Part shown: positions 1 to 7,193 of the stretch, piece after piece
How the letters are laid out: every line of letters begins with the position of its first letter
How positions within the stretch are numbered: position 1 is the first letter of the stretch
Origin: Nonomuraea spiralis
GTDB taxonomy: Bacteria; Actinomycetota; Actinomycetes; Streptosporangiales; Streptosporangiaceae
Direction: 5' to 3'
DNA length: 64,000 bases
Assembly: GCF_014648435.1 (NCBI RefSeq)
Contig: NZ_BMRC01000003.1
Location: 434,001-498,000, forward strand
The notes under the pieces: model-generated
Told to the model about the DNA's origin: nothing
The model's database searches: none
What the model saw: only the letters and a program-made list of their open reading frames with translations
Translations under genes and position numbers: made by a program

Positions 1-261
1 GCGCTGCACTGCGAGGACATGTCGATCGAGGAGGCCGAGACGTTCATGGCCACCAAGGCGTCGCTGTCGCCCGGCACCGCCCAGGGCGAGGTGAACCGCT
101 ACTGCGCCTGGCCGACCCAGGCGCCGTCGTACCTCACGGGGGCCATCGAGATCGACCGCATCCGTGAGTCGTTCAGCGGTTCGGCGCGCGAGTTCCACGA
201 CCGGATCGCCGGCTCCGGCGGGCTGCCGCTGGGCCTGGCCGAACAGGCCGCGCTGGCCTAG
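1..261 (+). CDS. DUF885 family protein, C-terminal end (5' part outside window)
   Basis: The reading frame is open from base 1 to the TAG at 259-261, so only about the last 86 residues are present. The segment with GEVNRYCAWPTQAPSYLTG followed by an IDRIRE helix matches the C-terminal block of DUF885 proteins, a family with a metallopeptidase-like helical fold whose substrates are mostly unknown. The ATG at 19 lies inside the conserved block and is unlikely to be the true start. The stop overlaps the stop of the convergent aldolase gene by 4 bp. Family assignment rests on the conserved Tyr-Pro/Trp-Pro-Thr-Gln region only, so no function is claimed. Confidence 0.75.
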   Translation, partial: ALHCEDMSIEEAETFMATKASLSPGTAQGEVNRYCAWPTQAPSYLTGAIEIDRIRESFSGSAREFHDRIAGSGGLPLGLAEQAALA

Positions 262-896
262 CCGTCCCGGCGCGGGAACGTCGGGGGGTTGGCCGCGCGG
301 TCCACGACGGCGGCGAGCTGCTCGTCGGTCAGGACCGCCGGCTTGCCCACCGCGAGCCCGCGCACGTAGACCTCGCACAGCCACTCCAGCAGCCGGGTGG
401 CCTCGAACGCCTGCTCCATCGTCGCCCCGATGGTCACCCCGCCGTGGTTGGCCATCAGGGCGGCCTGCTTGCCCTCCAGGGCCGCCCGCACGTTGGCGGC
501 CAGCTCCGGCGTGCCGTACGTGGCGTACTCGGCCACCTTGACGACGCCGCCGAGCAGCAGCGCGTTGTAGTGGACCGGCGGCAGCTCGGTCATCGTGGTG
601 GCCACGACCGTGCCGAACACCGAATGCGTGTGCACGATCGCCTGCGTGCCCGTCGCCTGGTAGACGGCCAGGTGCATCGGCGTCTCCGACGACGGTTGCA
701 GCTCGCCCTCGATCAGGTGGCCGTCCGTGTCCACGATCGGGCACATCTCGGGCGTCAGCCGGTCGAGCGCCACCCCGGACGGGGTGACCGCCACCTGGTC
801 GCCCCGGCGCACGCTCAGGTTGCCCGAGGTGCCGATGACCAGGCCCAGCTCGACGGCGCGCCTGCCGTACTCGCACAACTGCTCGCGGAGGCTCAT
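258..896 (-). CDS. class II aldolase/adducin family protein (fuculose-1-phosphate-aldolase-like)
   Basis: A 212-residue protein of normal length for zinc-dependent class II aldolases and epimerases, which cleave or epimerise sugar phosphates. The expected active-site layout is present: the phosphate-binding GTSGNLSVR (22-30), the acid Glu71 in SSETPMH, zinc ligands His89 and His91 in VHTHS, and His151 in ANHGG. It lies 40 bp downstream of the TetR gene on the same strand and is probably co-regulated. Divergently from the TetR gene run a PfkB sugar kinase and a class III aminotransferase, so the enzyme may cleave a kinase product. The exact substrate cannot be read from sequence; fuculose-phosphate, ribulose-phosphate and methylthioribulose-phosphate types share this fold. 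No strong Shine-Dalgarno precedes the ATG. Confidence 0.88.
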   Translation of the reverse strand: MSLREQLCEYGRRAVELGLVIGTSGNLSVRRGDQVAVTPSGVALDRLTPEMCPIVDTDGHLIEGELQPSSETPMHLAVYQATGTQAIVHTHSVFGTVVATTMTELPPVHYNALLLGGVVKVAEYATYGTPELAANVRAALEGKQAALMANHGGVTIGATMEQAFEATRLLEWLCEVYVRGLAVGKPAVLTDEQLAAVVDRAANPPTFPRRDG

Positions 897-910
897 GCGA
901 CCGCAGAGTA

Positions 911-924
911 GTCGGTCGTCCGAA
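911..924. promoter_or_regulatory. putative TetR operator, second copy
   Basis: GTCGGTCGTCCGAA lies in the 40-bp gap between the TetR stop and the aldolase start. Its reverse complement matches 11 of 14 bases of TTCGGACGTCTGTC found in the divergent TetR/PfkB promoter region (1570-1583). Two similar sites flanking one regulator gene suggest a shared binding motif. This is inference from similarity only. Confidence 0.35.
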
Positions 925-936
925 ATACTTCCACTG

Positions 937-1521
937 TCAGAGGCGGTCGAGCGCCTGCAACATCAGGCGTTCGAGGTCGACGCGGGTGAGCCGGCCCGGG
1001 TAGAGCAGCAGGTGCAGGCTGAGGCCGTCGACCAGGGCGAGCAGGTGCTCGGCGAGGTCGTCGAGGTTGCCGTCCGCGCGCAGCTCGCCGGCCGTCCTGG
1101 CCTGGCCCAGCAGCTCCCGTACGGCGGCGCGCAGCTCGTCGGCCTCAGCCCGCTGGACCTCGGCCAGTCGCTCCGAGGCGAGGCTGCGGCTCCAGAAGCT
1201 GACCTCCAGCCGGCTCTCCTGGGTACGCTCGCCGTCGAGCGGCAGATTGTCCAGCAGCACCTCGCGCAGGGCGGCCAGGCCCGTGACGCCCTCGACCTTG
1301 CGCGTCAGCCGGGCCCTGATGCGCTGGTGCGACTGGCGCAGCGCGGACAGCAGGATCTCGTCCTTGTCGGCGAAGTAGTGCGCGAGCACTCCGTTGGAGT
1401 AGCCGGCCTCCTTGGCGATGGCCCTGGTGGTGGCGGCGTCGATGCCGTCCCTGACGATCACCCTGCGGGCCGCCGACAGGACCTCCGCCCTGCGCTCATC
1501 GTGATCGACGATCTTCGGCAC
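937..1521 (-). CDS. TetR/AcrR family transcriptional regulator
   Basis: An N-terminal TetR helix-turn-helix (IAKEAGYSNGVLAHYFADKDEIL, split here only by reading) is followed by a helical ligand domain. I chose GTG at 1521 (VPKIVDHDERR) because GGGGGGA lies about 7 bases upstream; an ATG at 1557 would add 12 residues without a good ribosome site. It sits between the aldolase it probably cotranscribes with and the divergent sugar kinase/aminotransferase genes, the usual position for a local repressor responding to a pathway substrate. About 194 residues is normal for the family. Confidence 0.9.
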   Translation of the reverse strand: MPKIVDHDERRAEVLSAARRVIVRDGIDAATTRAIAKEAGYSNGVLAHYFADKDEILLSALRQSHQRIRARLTRKVEGVTGLAALREVLLDNLPLDGERTQESRLEVSFWSRSLASERLAEVQRAEADELRAAVRELLGQARTAGELRADGNLDDLAEHLLALVDGLSLHLLLYPGRLTRVDLERLMLQALDRL

Positions 1522-1558
1522 CGGGATCCCCCCTCTTCTCGCGACGACTCCTACCATA

Positions 1559-1592
1559 TTGACTTTTTATTCGGACGTCTGTCTATTTAGTC
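1559..1592 (+). promoter_or_regulatory. putative promoter with embedded operator for the PfkB gene
   Basis: TTGACT (1559-1564) and TATTTA (1584-1589) are separated by 19 bases and would place the transcript start at or next to the ATG at 1594, which has no Shine-Dalgarno, so the mRNA is probably leaderless. The spacer holds TTCGGACGTCTGTC (1570-1583), a near-palindrome centred on GACGTC and similar to the site at 911-924. A TetR protein bound here would block RNA polymerase. Confidence 0.4.
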
Positions 1593-1593
1593 C

Positions 1594-2535
1594 ATGACCG
1601 TCGCCACGGTCGGCGTGCACATCGTCGACATCCTCGCCAGGCCCGTCGAACACATCCCCGAGGGCCAGGACACCGTACTCGTCGAGCAGATCCGCCTCAC
1701 GGCCGCCGGCGCCGCCGCCGGCACAGCCGTGGACCTGGTCAAACTCGGCAACGACGTGATCACCATGGGCGCGATCGGGGACGACGAGCTCGGCGACTTC
1801 CTGGTGGCCGTCCTCGCCAAGCGCGGCGTGGACGCCTCGCGCCTGGTCCGCAGGGCCGGCGAGCAGACCGCCGCCTCGATCCTGCCCATCCGCCCCGACG
1901 GCGGACGGCCCAGCTTCCACGTACCCGGCGCCAACCTCGGCGTCACCCTCGCCGACCTGGACCTCGACGTACTGCGCCGGGCGCGGGCGATCCACCTGGG
2001 CGGCGTGGACGTCACGTTCGGGCTGGGCGACCCCGCCTTCTTCGCCCTGCTCGACGAGGTACGGGCGGCGGGCACGATCGTCACGATGGACCTGCTGTCC
2101 GAGCTGCCCGACCTGCTGGGGATGGCCCGCGCGTTCCTGCCCCACGTGGACTACGTGCTGCCCAACGAGTCGCAGGCCCTGCTCATGGCCGGGCTCACGA
2201 CCGGGCTCACCGGCGACGCCGACGTGGCCACCGCCGCCGCGACCCTGCTGGCCGACGGCCCCAAGGGCGTGCTCGTCACCCTCGGCGCGGCCGGCAGTCT
2301 CGTGGTGACCGCCGACGGCGGCCCCGTACCGGTGCCCGCGCTGAAGACGGACGTCGCCGACACGACCGGGTGCGGCGACGCGTACTGCGCCGGGTTCCTG
2401 ACCGGGCTCCTGCACGGCCGCGACGTGCTGGAGGCCGCCCGCTGGGGCACCGCCGCGGCGGCCCGCGTGGCCACCGGCCTCGGCTCCGACGCGGGCCTCA
2501 CCGACCTCGAATCCACCCTAAGGACTCTCGCATGA
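1594..2535 (+). CDS. PfkB (ribokinase) family carbohydrate kinase
   Basis: A 313-residue cytoplasmic ATP-dependent sugar or nucleoside kinase. It shows the N-terminal glycine-rich substrate region (AAGAAAGTAVDLVKLG, around 38-53), the ATP-site GVLVTLGAAGS, and the C-terminal PfkB signature DTTGCGDAYCAGF with catalytic base Asp262. The start ATG lacks a ribosome site, consistent with a leaderless transcript from the promoter just upstream. The stop overlaps the aminotransferase start (ATGA at 2532-2535), so the two are translationally coupled. With the aldolase on the other strand this gives a kinase-aldolase-transaminase set. The phosphorylated substrate is unknown. Confidence 0.92.
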   Translation: MTVATVGVHIVDILARPVEHIPEGQDTVLVEQIRLTAAGAAAGTAVDLVKLGNDVITMGAIGDDELGDFLVAVLAKRGVDASRLVRRAGEQTAASILPIRPDGGRPSFHVPGANLGVTLADLDLDVLRRARAIHLGGVDVTFGLGDPAFFALLDEVRAAGTIVTMDLLSELPDLLGMARAFLPHVDYVLPNESQALLMAGLTTGLTGDADVATAAATLLADGPKGVLVTLGAAGSLVVTADGGPVPVPALKTDVADTTGCGDAYCAGFLTGLLHGRDVLEAARWGTAAAARVATGLGSDAGLTDLESTLRTLA

Positions 2536-3746
2536 CAGACGCCGAACTCCGCGAGCGCGCGCTGAAGGTCGTCCCCGGCGGCATGTACGGCCACCTCAAC
2601 GCGGCCATCTTCGCCCCCGGCTACCCCCAGTTCTTCCAGCGCGGCGAGGGCTGCCGCCAATGGGACGTGGACGGGCGCGAGTACATCGACTTCATGTGCA
2701 GCTGGGGCCCGGTCGTACTCGGGCACCGGCACCCGCGCGTCGAGGAGGCCGCCGCCCGCCAGCTCGCGCTCGGCGACTGCCTCAACGGCCCCGGGCCGAT
2801 CATGGTCGAGCTGGCCGAGCTGCTGGTGGACACCGTGCCGAGCGCCGACTGGGCGATGTTCTCCAAGAACGGCACCGACGCCACCACCCAGGCGCTCATG
2901 GTCGCCCGCGCCGCCACCGGGCGTACGAAGGTGCTGATGGCGCACGGCGCCTACCACGGCGCCGACCCCTGGTGCACCCCCTCGCCGGCCGGCACCACCC
3001 CCAACGAGCGCGCCGACCTGGTCGAGTTCACCTACAACTCCCTGGAGTCCCTGGAGGCGGCCGCCGCGACCGTCGAGGGCGACGTCGCGGCGATCATCTG
3101 CACCCCCTTCAAGCACGACTCCTTCGAGGACCAGGAACTCGTGGAGCCCGCCTTCGCGCGCGGCGCCCGCGCCCTGGCCGACCGCCTCGGGGCGGCCCTG
3201 GTGATCGACGACGTGCGGGCGGGGTTCAGGATCGACCTGCGGGGGTCGTGGGAGCCGTACGGGGTGCGGCCGGACCTCACGGCCTGGTCCAAGGCCATGG
3301 CCAACGGCTACCCGATCGCCGCCGTCACCGGCACGGACGCCCTGCGCGGACCGGCGCAGACGCTCTACACGACCGGCTCGTTCTGGTTCTCGGCGGTGGC
3401 GATGGCCGCGGCCAAGGCCACCATCGAGACCCTGCGCGACACGGACGGCATCGCCGCCATGGAACGCGCCGGCACCCAGCTCAGAGAGGGCCTGTACGCC
3501 CAGGCCAAGTCCCACGGCTTCGTCGTGAACCAGACCGGCCCGGTGACCATCCCGTGGCTCAGCTTCGACGGCGACGCCGACCTGTCCACGGCCCTGTACT
3601 GGAGCGACGCGTGCCTCCGGCACGGTGTGTACCTGCACCCGTGGCACAACTGGTTCATGTCGGCGGCCCACACGGAACAGGACGTGGCCCGCGCACTGGA
3701 GGGCACCGACCAGGCCTTCGCCGAAACCCGCACCCACTTCGCCTGA
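2532..3746 (+). CDS. class III aminotransferase (glutamate-1-semialdehyde aminomutase-like)
   Basis: A 404-residue PLP enzyme starting at the ATG that overlaps the kinase stop. It opens with KVVPGGMYGH and GREYIDFMCSWGPVVLGH, typical of the GSA-aminomutase/omega-transaminase group. The PLP Asp region is ALVIDDVRAGF and the Schiff-base lysine is Lys254 in WSKAMANGYP. It is probably not the housekeeping HemL: the GSA-specific gating segment is not obvious and its context is catabolic. It may transaminate an amino-sugar or amino-alcohol intermediate that the neighbouring kinase or aldolase uses. Substrate is not predictable from sequence alone. Confidence 0.87.
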   Translation: MTDAELRERALKVVPGGMYGHLNAAIFAPGYPQFFQRGEGCRQWDVDGREYIDFMCSWGPVVLGHRHPRVEEAAARQLALGDCLNGPGPIMVELAELLVDTVPSADWAMFSKNGTDATTQALMVARAATGRTKVLMAHGAYHGADPWCTPSPAGTTPNERADLVEFTYNSLESLEAAAATVEGDVAAIICTPFKHDSFEDQELVEPAFARGARALADRLGAALVIDDVRAGFRIDLRGSWEPYGVRPDLTAWSKAMANGYPIAAVTGTDALRGPAQTLYTTGSFWFSAVAMAAAKATIETLRDTDGIAAMERAGTQLREGLYAQAKSHGFVVNQTGPVTIPWLSFDGDADLSTALYWSDACLRHGVYLHPWHNWFMSAAHTEQDVARALEGTDQAFAETRTHFA

Positions 3747-3766
3747 CCTGCGCACGCTGCCAGGGT

Positions 3767-3820
3767 GGCGCCTTCGGCGCCTGCGGTCGGCCCGCCCGTC
3801 GCCCGGTCACCGGGCGGGCC
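3767..3820 (+). terminator. two GC-rich hairpins after the aminotransferase gene
   Basis: GGCGCC-TTC-GGCGCC (3767-3781) is followed by a perfect 10-bp inverted repeat GGCCCGCCCG / CGGGCGGGCC (3789-3798 and 3811-3820). There is no T-run, as is common for actinomycete terminators. Confidence 0.5.
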
Positions 3821-3945
3821 TGCGGAAACCCGCCTCCCAGCAGCGGAGAGCCCATCTCCAGGGACGGGAGAACCGACAACCGAGACGGCCGTCCGTTCGA
3901 CCGAACGCGATTACTCTGCGCGTTCATCGTGTGACAATAAGTGCC

Positions 3946-4872
3946 ATGCCGTCCCCCCGACACGACGCCCTCAGGCAGATGTTCGTCGACCGCCCGCAAC
4001 TGGCGGTCGAGATCCTGCGTGACCTCATGGGCGTGGACCTGCCCGACACCCCATTGGTCCGGCAGGAGGACCGTACGTTCAACACCCGGCCGTCCGACGA
4101 CATCGAGCCGGACATCACCATCGTGCTCGGCCCGCCGCAGAGTCCCGCGCACGCGATCATCGTGGAGGTCCAGCACGACAAGTCCAAGGAGCCGCGGCAG
4201 CTGGCCCGCTACGCCGCCTCGCTGTGGCTGATGCTCAAGTGTGACGTGACCGTCCTGGTCGTCTGTCCCGACCGGGCAACCGCCGCCCACTACTCCCGGC
4301 CGATCGACTCGGGGCTGACCGGTTACCGGCTCCAGGCGTGCGTGCTGGGGCCGGGCGACGTCCCCGCCATCACCGATCCGTACGAGGCCGCCGCCCACCT
4401 GGAGCTCGCGGTCATGTCCGTCATGATCCACGGGCGCGACCGGAAGGTGGTCGAGGCGTTCACCGCCGCGCTGGCGGAGACCCGCGACGAACACGCTCCG
4501 AAGTATAGTGAATACGCATACAGCATGTCCGTGCCCGAGATCAGGCGCATCTTGGAGGAGATCATGACGTCCACTGCCTGGCCCGTTTACAGCCCCTTCG
4601 CGCGCCAGCACTACGGCCGAGGCCGCGCAGAAGGCATCCAGGAGGGCCGCGCTGAAGGCATCCAGGAAGGCCGCGCGGAAGGCATCCGGGAAACTTGGTC
4701 AGAGAGCGTGTTGTATCTGCTGGTTTCGCGCGGGATCGATGTTCCTGAGGATGTTCGGGCGCGGATCAGTGCCTGTACCGATGTCGATCTGGTCAAGCGC
4801 TGGGCTCTGCGTGCGGCCAGTGTTCAGGCTGCCCAGGATGTGTTCGACGACTCGGATGAGCAGCGCCGTTAG
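3946..4872 (+). CDS. Rpn-like PD-(D/E)XK nuclease-family protein with GRAEG repeats
   Basis: A 308-residue protein from the ATG at 3946; a GTG at 3931 is an alternative. The N-terminal 140 residues hold a PD-(D/E)XK-like core: IEPDITIVLG, then IIVEVQHDKSKE, matching the D ... E-x-Q ... K arrangement of the transposase-like Rpn/DUF4351 group, which is abundant and of unclear role in actinomycetes. Three copies of an 8-residue unit GRAEGIQE (around 226-248) lead into a C-terminal module of about 65 residues. That module uses many T-ending codons, unlike the first two thirds of the gene, and is repeated immediately downstream. Whether the nuclease is active cannot be judged. Confidence 0.72.
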   Translation: MPSPRHDALRQMFVDRPQLAVEILRDLMGVDLPDTPLVRQEDRTFNTRPSDDIEPDITIVLGPPQSPAHAIIVEVQHDKSKEPRQLARYAASLWLMLKCDVTVLVVCPDRATAAHYSRPIDSGLTGYRLQACVLGPGDVPAITDPYEAAAHLELAVMSVMIHGRDRKVVEAFTAALAETRDEHAPKYSEYAYSMSVPEIRRILEEIMTSTAWPVYSPFARQHYGRGRAEGIQEGRAEGIQEGRAEGIRETWSESVLYLLVSRGIDVPEDVRARISACTDVDLVKRWALRAASVQAAQDVFDDSDEQRR

Positions 4873-5279
4873 GGCGAGTTCACAGCCGTGGTCGTCGGGG
4901 ATCCGACGACCACGGCTGGTCGACCGGTTGGTCGGGAGGCGACCGAGGGTGCATGGCCGCCCGTCGCGTCGTCTTGTTCATATTTCTTCGCCCTTCGATG
5001 GGGGATCATGACGTCCGCTTCTTGGCCGGTCTACAGCCCTTTCGCGCGCCAGCACTATGACCAGGGCCGTGCGGAAGGCCGCCTGCAGGGCATCCGGGAA
5101 ACTTGGTCAGAGGGCGTGTTGTATCTGCTGGTTTCGCGCGGGATCGATGTTCCTGAGGATGTTCGGGCGCGGATCAGTGCCTGTACCGATGTCGATCTGT
5201 TCAAGCGGTGGGCCTTGCGTGCGATCAGCGTTCAGGCTGCTCATGAGGTGTTCGACGACTTGGATGAGCAGCGCCGTCA
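4558..5279 (+). repeat. tandem partial gene duplication (C-terminal module of the Rpn-like gene)
   Basis: Bases 4558-4870 of the Rpn-like gene recur at about 5005-5279. Both copies begin at an ATG reading MTS(T/A)(A/S)WPVYSPFARQHY; the second has one GRAEG unit instead of three. The stretch 4699-4790 is almost identical to 5099-5190, and differences increase after that. The 130 bp between the copies shows no gene. Confidence 0.85.
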
Positions 5280-5307
5280 GGGTTCCGACGGCCTGGCCAG
5301 GTGGTAG
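5008..5307 (+). pseudogene. duplicated C-terminal module of the Rpn-like protein
   Basis: A 99-residue frame from ATG 5008 to TAG 5305-5307 corresponds to the last third of the upstream Rpn-like protein and lacks the nuclease-like domain. Identity with the parent is very high over the DVPEDVRARISACTDVDL segment. Translation from 5008 is possible, since the equivalent ATG is internal in the parent, and GGGG lies just upstream, but no function is evident. I treat it as a partial duplication rather than an independent gene. A small adaptor-like product made of this module alone cannot be excluded. Confidence 0.6.
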
Positions 5308-5318
5308 ATCGGTGGCGG

Positions 5319-5471
5319 ATGGGCCGCGCTCTTCCGCGCATTGCCCTCGATCAGGGGATCACGGTGTCCCGGGACGTCCCCGTCTCCGACGGACGGCGAG
5401 GCATGGCGTTCGGCCTCGCCGACTCCGGACTGTGGGACTCCCTCGCCCTGGAGCCGCGGACCCTCCGGTAG
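5319..5471 (+). CDS. possible small ORF, 50 residues, unknown
   Basis: The 310-bp stretch between the duplicated module and the sigma factor gene (5308-5617) holds no recognisable gene. This short ATG frame, with GGTGGCGG just upstream, has G/C-rich third positions like real genes here, and the encoded peptide contains SDGRRGMAFGLADSG, which I do not recognise. It could be a gene remnant or chance. Confidence 0.15.
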   Translation: MGRALPRIALDQGITVSRDVPVSDGRRGMAFGLADSGLWDSLALEPRTLR

Positions 5472-5617
5472 CAGGGTGTCCAACGGGAGGCGACTGAACG
5501 AGCCGGGCCGGCGCTCCTGATCGAAATGGAAATCCGACCCCTCCCCTCCAAGCCTGTAATGCTGGGAAAAATCCGGACATGGGGGAGGTGTTGTTGACGT
5601 CCACGTGAGGAGACCGG

Positions 5618-6160
5618 ATGGGAGCCGATCCCGAGAGCCGGTTCGAGGAGCTCTACGCATCTTGCTACAGACCCCTGCTCGGCTACGCGCTGCGCCGATG
5701 CCCTGATCCCGACGACGCGGCCGACGTCGTGGCGGAGACGTTCATGATCGCCTGGCGGCGGATCGAGGAGGTGCCGCACGGGGAGGAGGCCAGGCTCTGG
5801 TTGTACGGGGTGGCCAGGAAGGCACTCGCCAACCACAGGCGCGGCGAGCGTCGCCACGAGCGGCGTACCGAGGCCCTGCGTGCGGAACTGTCCGCCGCGC
5901 CCTTGTCCGCCGGCCTGACCGCCGAGGACCTGTCGCCGCTGGCCCAGGCGTTCGGCACGCTCTCCGACGACGACAGGGAGCTGCTCGCCCTGGTCGCCTG
6001 GGAGAAGCTGGACGCCGGCCAGATCGCCAGGACCCTCGGCATCACCCGCAACGCCGTACGGGTCAGGCTCTACCGCGCCCGACGGCGATTCGCCCGCCGC
6101 CTGACCGAGGCAGGGGTCGAGCACACGCAAGCTGTCGCCCTCGAAGGGAGCCCGTTGTGA
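5618..6160 (+). CDS. ECF-type RNA polymerase sigma factor
   Basis: A 180-residue sigma-70 family protein with only regions 2 and 4. Region 2 covers about residues 8-75 (FEELYASCYRPLLGYALRR, DAADVVAETFMIAWRR, LWLYGVARKALANHRR) and region 4 about 115-165 (LSDDDRELLALVAWEKLDAGQIARTLG with NAVRVRLYRARR). AGGAG lies 5 bases before the ATG. The stop overlaps a GTG of the next gene (GTGA at 6157-6160), which encodes a membrane protein likely to act as its partner or anti-sigma. The target promoter motif cannot be inferred with confidence. Confidence 0.92.
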   Translation: MGADPESRFEELYASCYRPLLGYALRRCPDPDDAADVVAETFMIAWRRIEEVPHGEEARLWLYGVARKALANHRRGERRHERRTEALRAELSAAPLSAGLTAEDLSPLAQAFGTLSDDDRELLALVAWEKLDAGQIARTLGITRNAVRVRLYRARRRFARRLTEAGVEHTQAVALEGSPL

Positions 6161-6242
6161 AGAGTCGATCTCGCTTGCTGCCCGACAAGGAGCCCTTTGT
6201 GAAGGGTCGATCTCGCTCGTTGCCGGACAAGGAGCCCTTTGT
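6144..6242 (+). repeat. triplicated Shine-Dalgarno plus GTG start module (42-bp tandem unit)
   Basis: GTG codons at 6157, 6199 and 6241 are each preceded by an AAGGGAG or AAGGAG ribosome site at the same spacing. Units 6157-6198 and 6199-6240 are 42 bp each and differ at 4 positions; the first GTG is preceded by a partial, more diverged third unit. Because 42 is a multiple of 3, all three starts are in the same frame. Confidence 0.85.
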
Positions 6243-7131
6243 GAGCATCGCCGATCTCGCCAGGGTGCGTGACGACGTGCTGGCGGGGGAGGCGGCGGGG
6301 CGGGCGTCCGGCGCGGGGGCGCGGGCGCTCATGGAGTCGATCACGGCCGAGGAGCGCGGGCCCGTCAGGAGCCCGCGCCGCCGCGCGCCGCGCAGGATGT
6401 TCCTGCTGGGGATGGTGGCGGCCGGGCTGGCCGCCGTGCTAGCCGTCACGCTCCCGCTCGGCGGCCCGGCCACCGAGTACGCCAACGCCGCCGTCACGCT
6501 CAAGACCGGCGATGACTTCATCGACGTCGTCATCACCGACCCCGAGGCGGACGCGGCGACCTACACCGAGGCGTTCAGGGCCGTCGGCCTGGACGCTACA
6601 GTGCAGAAGATCCCCGTCGCGCCCGAGTACGCGGGCATGTTGTTCGGCCCGGCCACCCCGGGGGAGTTCCCGTCGGGGACCGGCGTGACCGTCCGCGGCG
6701 GCGAGACCTGCGCGTCGGTCTGGTGCGGCACCATCTCCATGCCGACCGGGTACAAGGGCAAGGTCATCATCGGGATCGGCCGCCCGGCCAGGCCCGGCGA
6801 ACGGTACGCCTCGCTGGCGCCGAGCACCATGGGCGTGGCGGCCGACGGCGTGGCGGGCGTCGAGCTCATGGGCAAGCCCGTCTCGCACGCGAAGGCCGAG
6901 CTGTCGCGGCGCGGCCTGAAGATCGAGTACGTGGCGCTGTGGACGAAGCCCGACGGCAGCGGCGGCGGTTATGACGTCGCCTCGGAACACGTCAAGGACG
7001 ACTGGATCGTCGACAGCGCGCACAAGGTCGCCTCCGACACGGTACGGGTGGACGTCGTGGTTCCCTCCGACGTCCCCAAGGACTCCCTGCCGAGGGCCGA
7101 TCGCCCGCCATCCGGCTGGCCCAGTCCCTGA
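6157..7131 (+). CDS. single-pass membrane protein, putative sigma-factor partner with PASTA-like C-terminus
   Basis: The product is 324 residues from GTG 6157, or 310 or 296 residues from GTG 6199 or 6241; the third start (VSIADLARVRDDV) looks like the ancestral one because the preceding residues are just the repeated unit. A basic stretch is followed by one membrane helix (about 79-98 in the long form), then an external region. The C-terminal part (VELMGKPVSHAKAELSRRG onward) resembles a PASTA-type repeat. No zinc anti-sigma HxxxCxxC motif is visible. Overlap with the ECF sigma gene suggests it anchors or inhibits that factor, but this is inference. Confidence 0.7.
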   Translation: MKSRSRLLPDKEPFVKGRSRSLPDKEPFVSIADLARVRDDVLAGEAAGRASGAGARALMESITAEERGPVRSPRRRAPRRMFLLGMVAAGLAAVLAVTLPLGGPATEYANAAVTLKTGDDFIDVVITDPEADAATYTEAFRAVGLDATVQKIPVAPEYAGMLFGPATPGEFPSGTGVTVRGGETCASVWCGTISMPTGYKGKVIIGIGRPARPGERYASLAPSTMGVAADGVAGVELMGKPVSHAKAELSRRGLKIEYVALWTKPDGSGGGYDVASEHVKDDWIVDSAHKVASDTVRVDVVVPSDVPKDSLPRADRPPSGWPSP

Positions 7132-7139
7132 TTCCGCGG

Positions 7140-7193
7140 AACCCCGGCACCGTCCTCGATGGCCTCTAAGCGTCTTCGGGGCGTGCCGGGGTT
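7140..7193. terminator. inverted repeat between convergent genes
   Basis: An 11-bp perfect inverted repeat, AACCCCGGCAC (7140-7150) and GTGCCGGGGTT (7183-7193), spans the junction of the convergent membrane-protein and MBL genes and overlaps the last codons of the latter. The 32-base loop is long, so termination by this structure is tentative. Confidence 0.35.

Noticed and set aside
4558..5307. Insertion sequence or transposase remnant
   Set aside because: No terminal inverted repeats, target duplication or DDE motif; the Rpn-like family is only loosely called transposase-like.
5308..5617. Autoregulatory ECF promoter upstream of the sigma factor
   Set aside because: Sequences such as GGGAAAAATCC are present, but no convincing -35/-10 pair shared with another gene can be shown.
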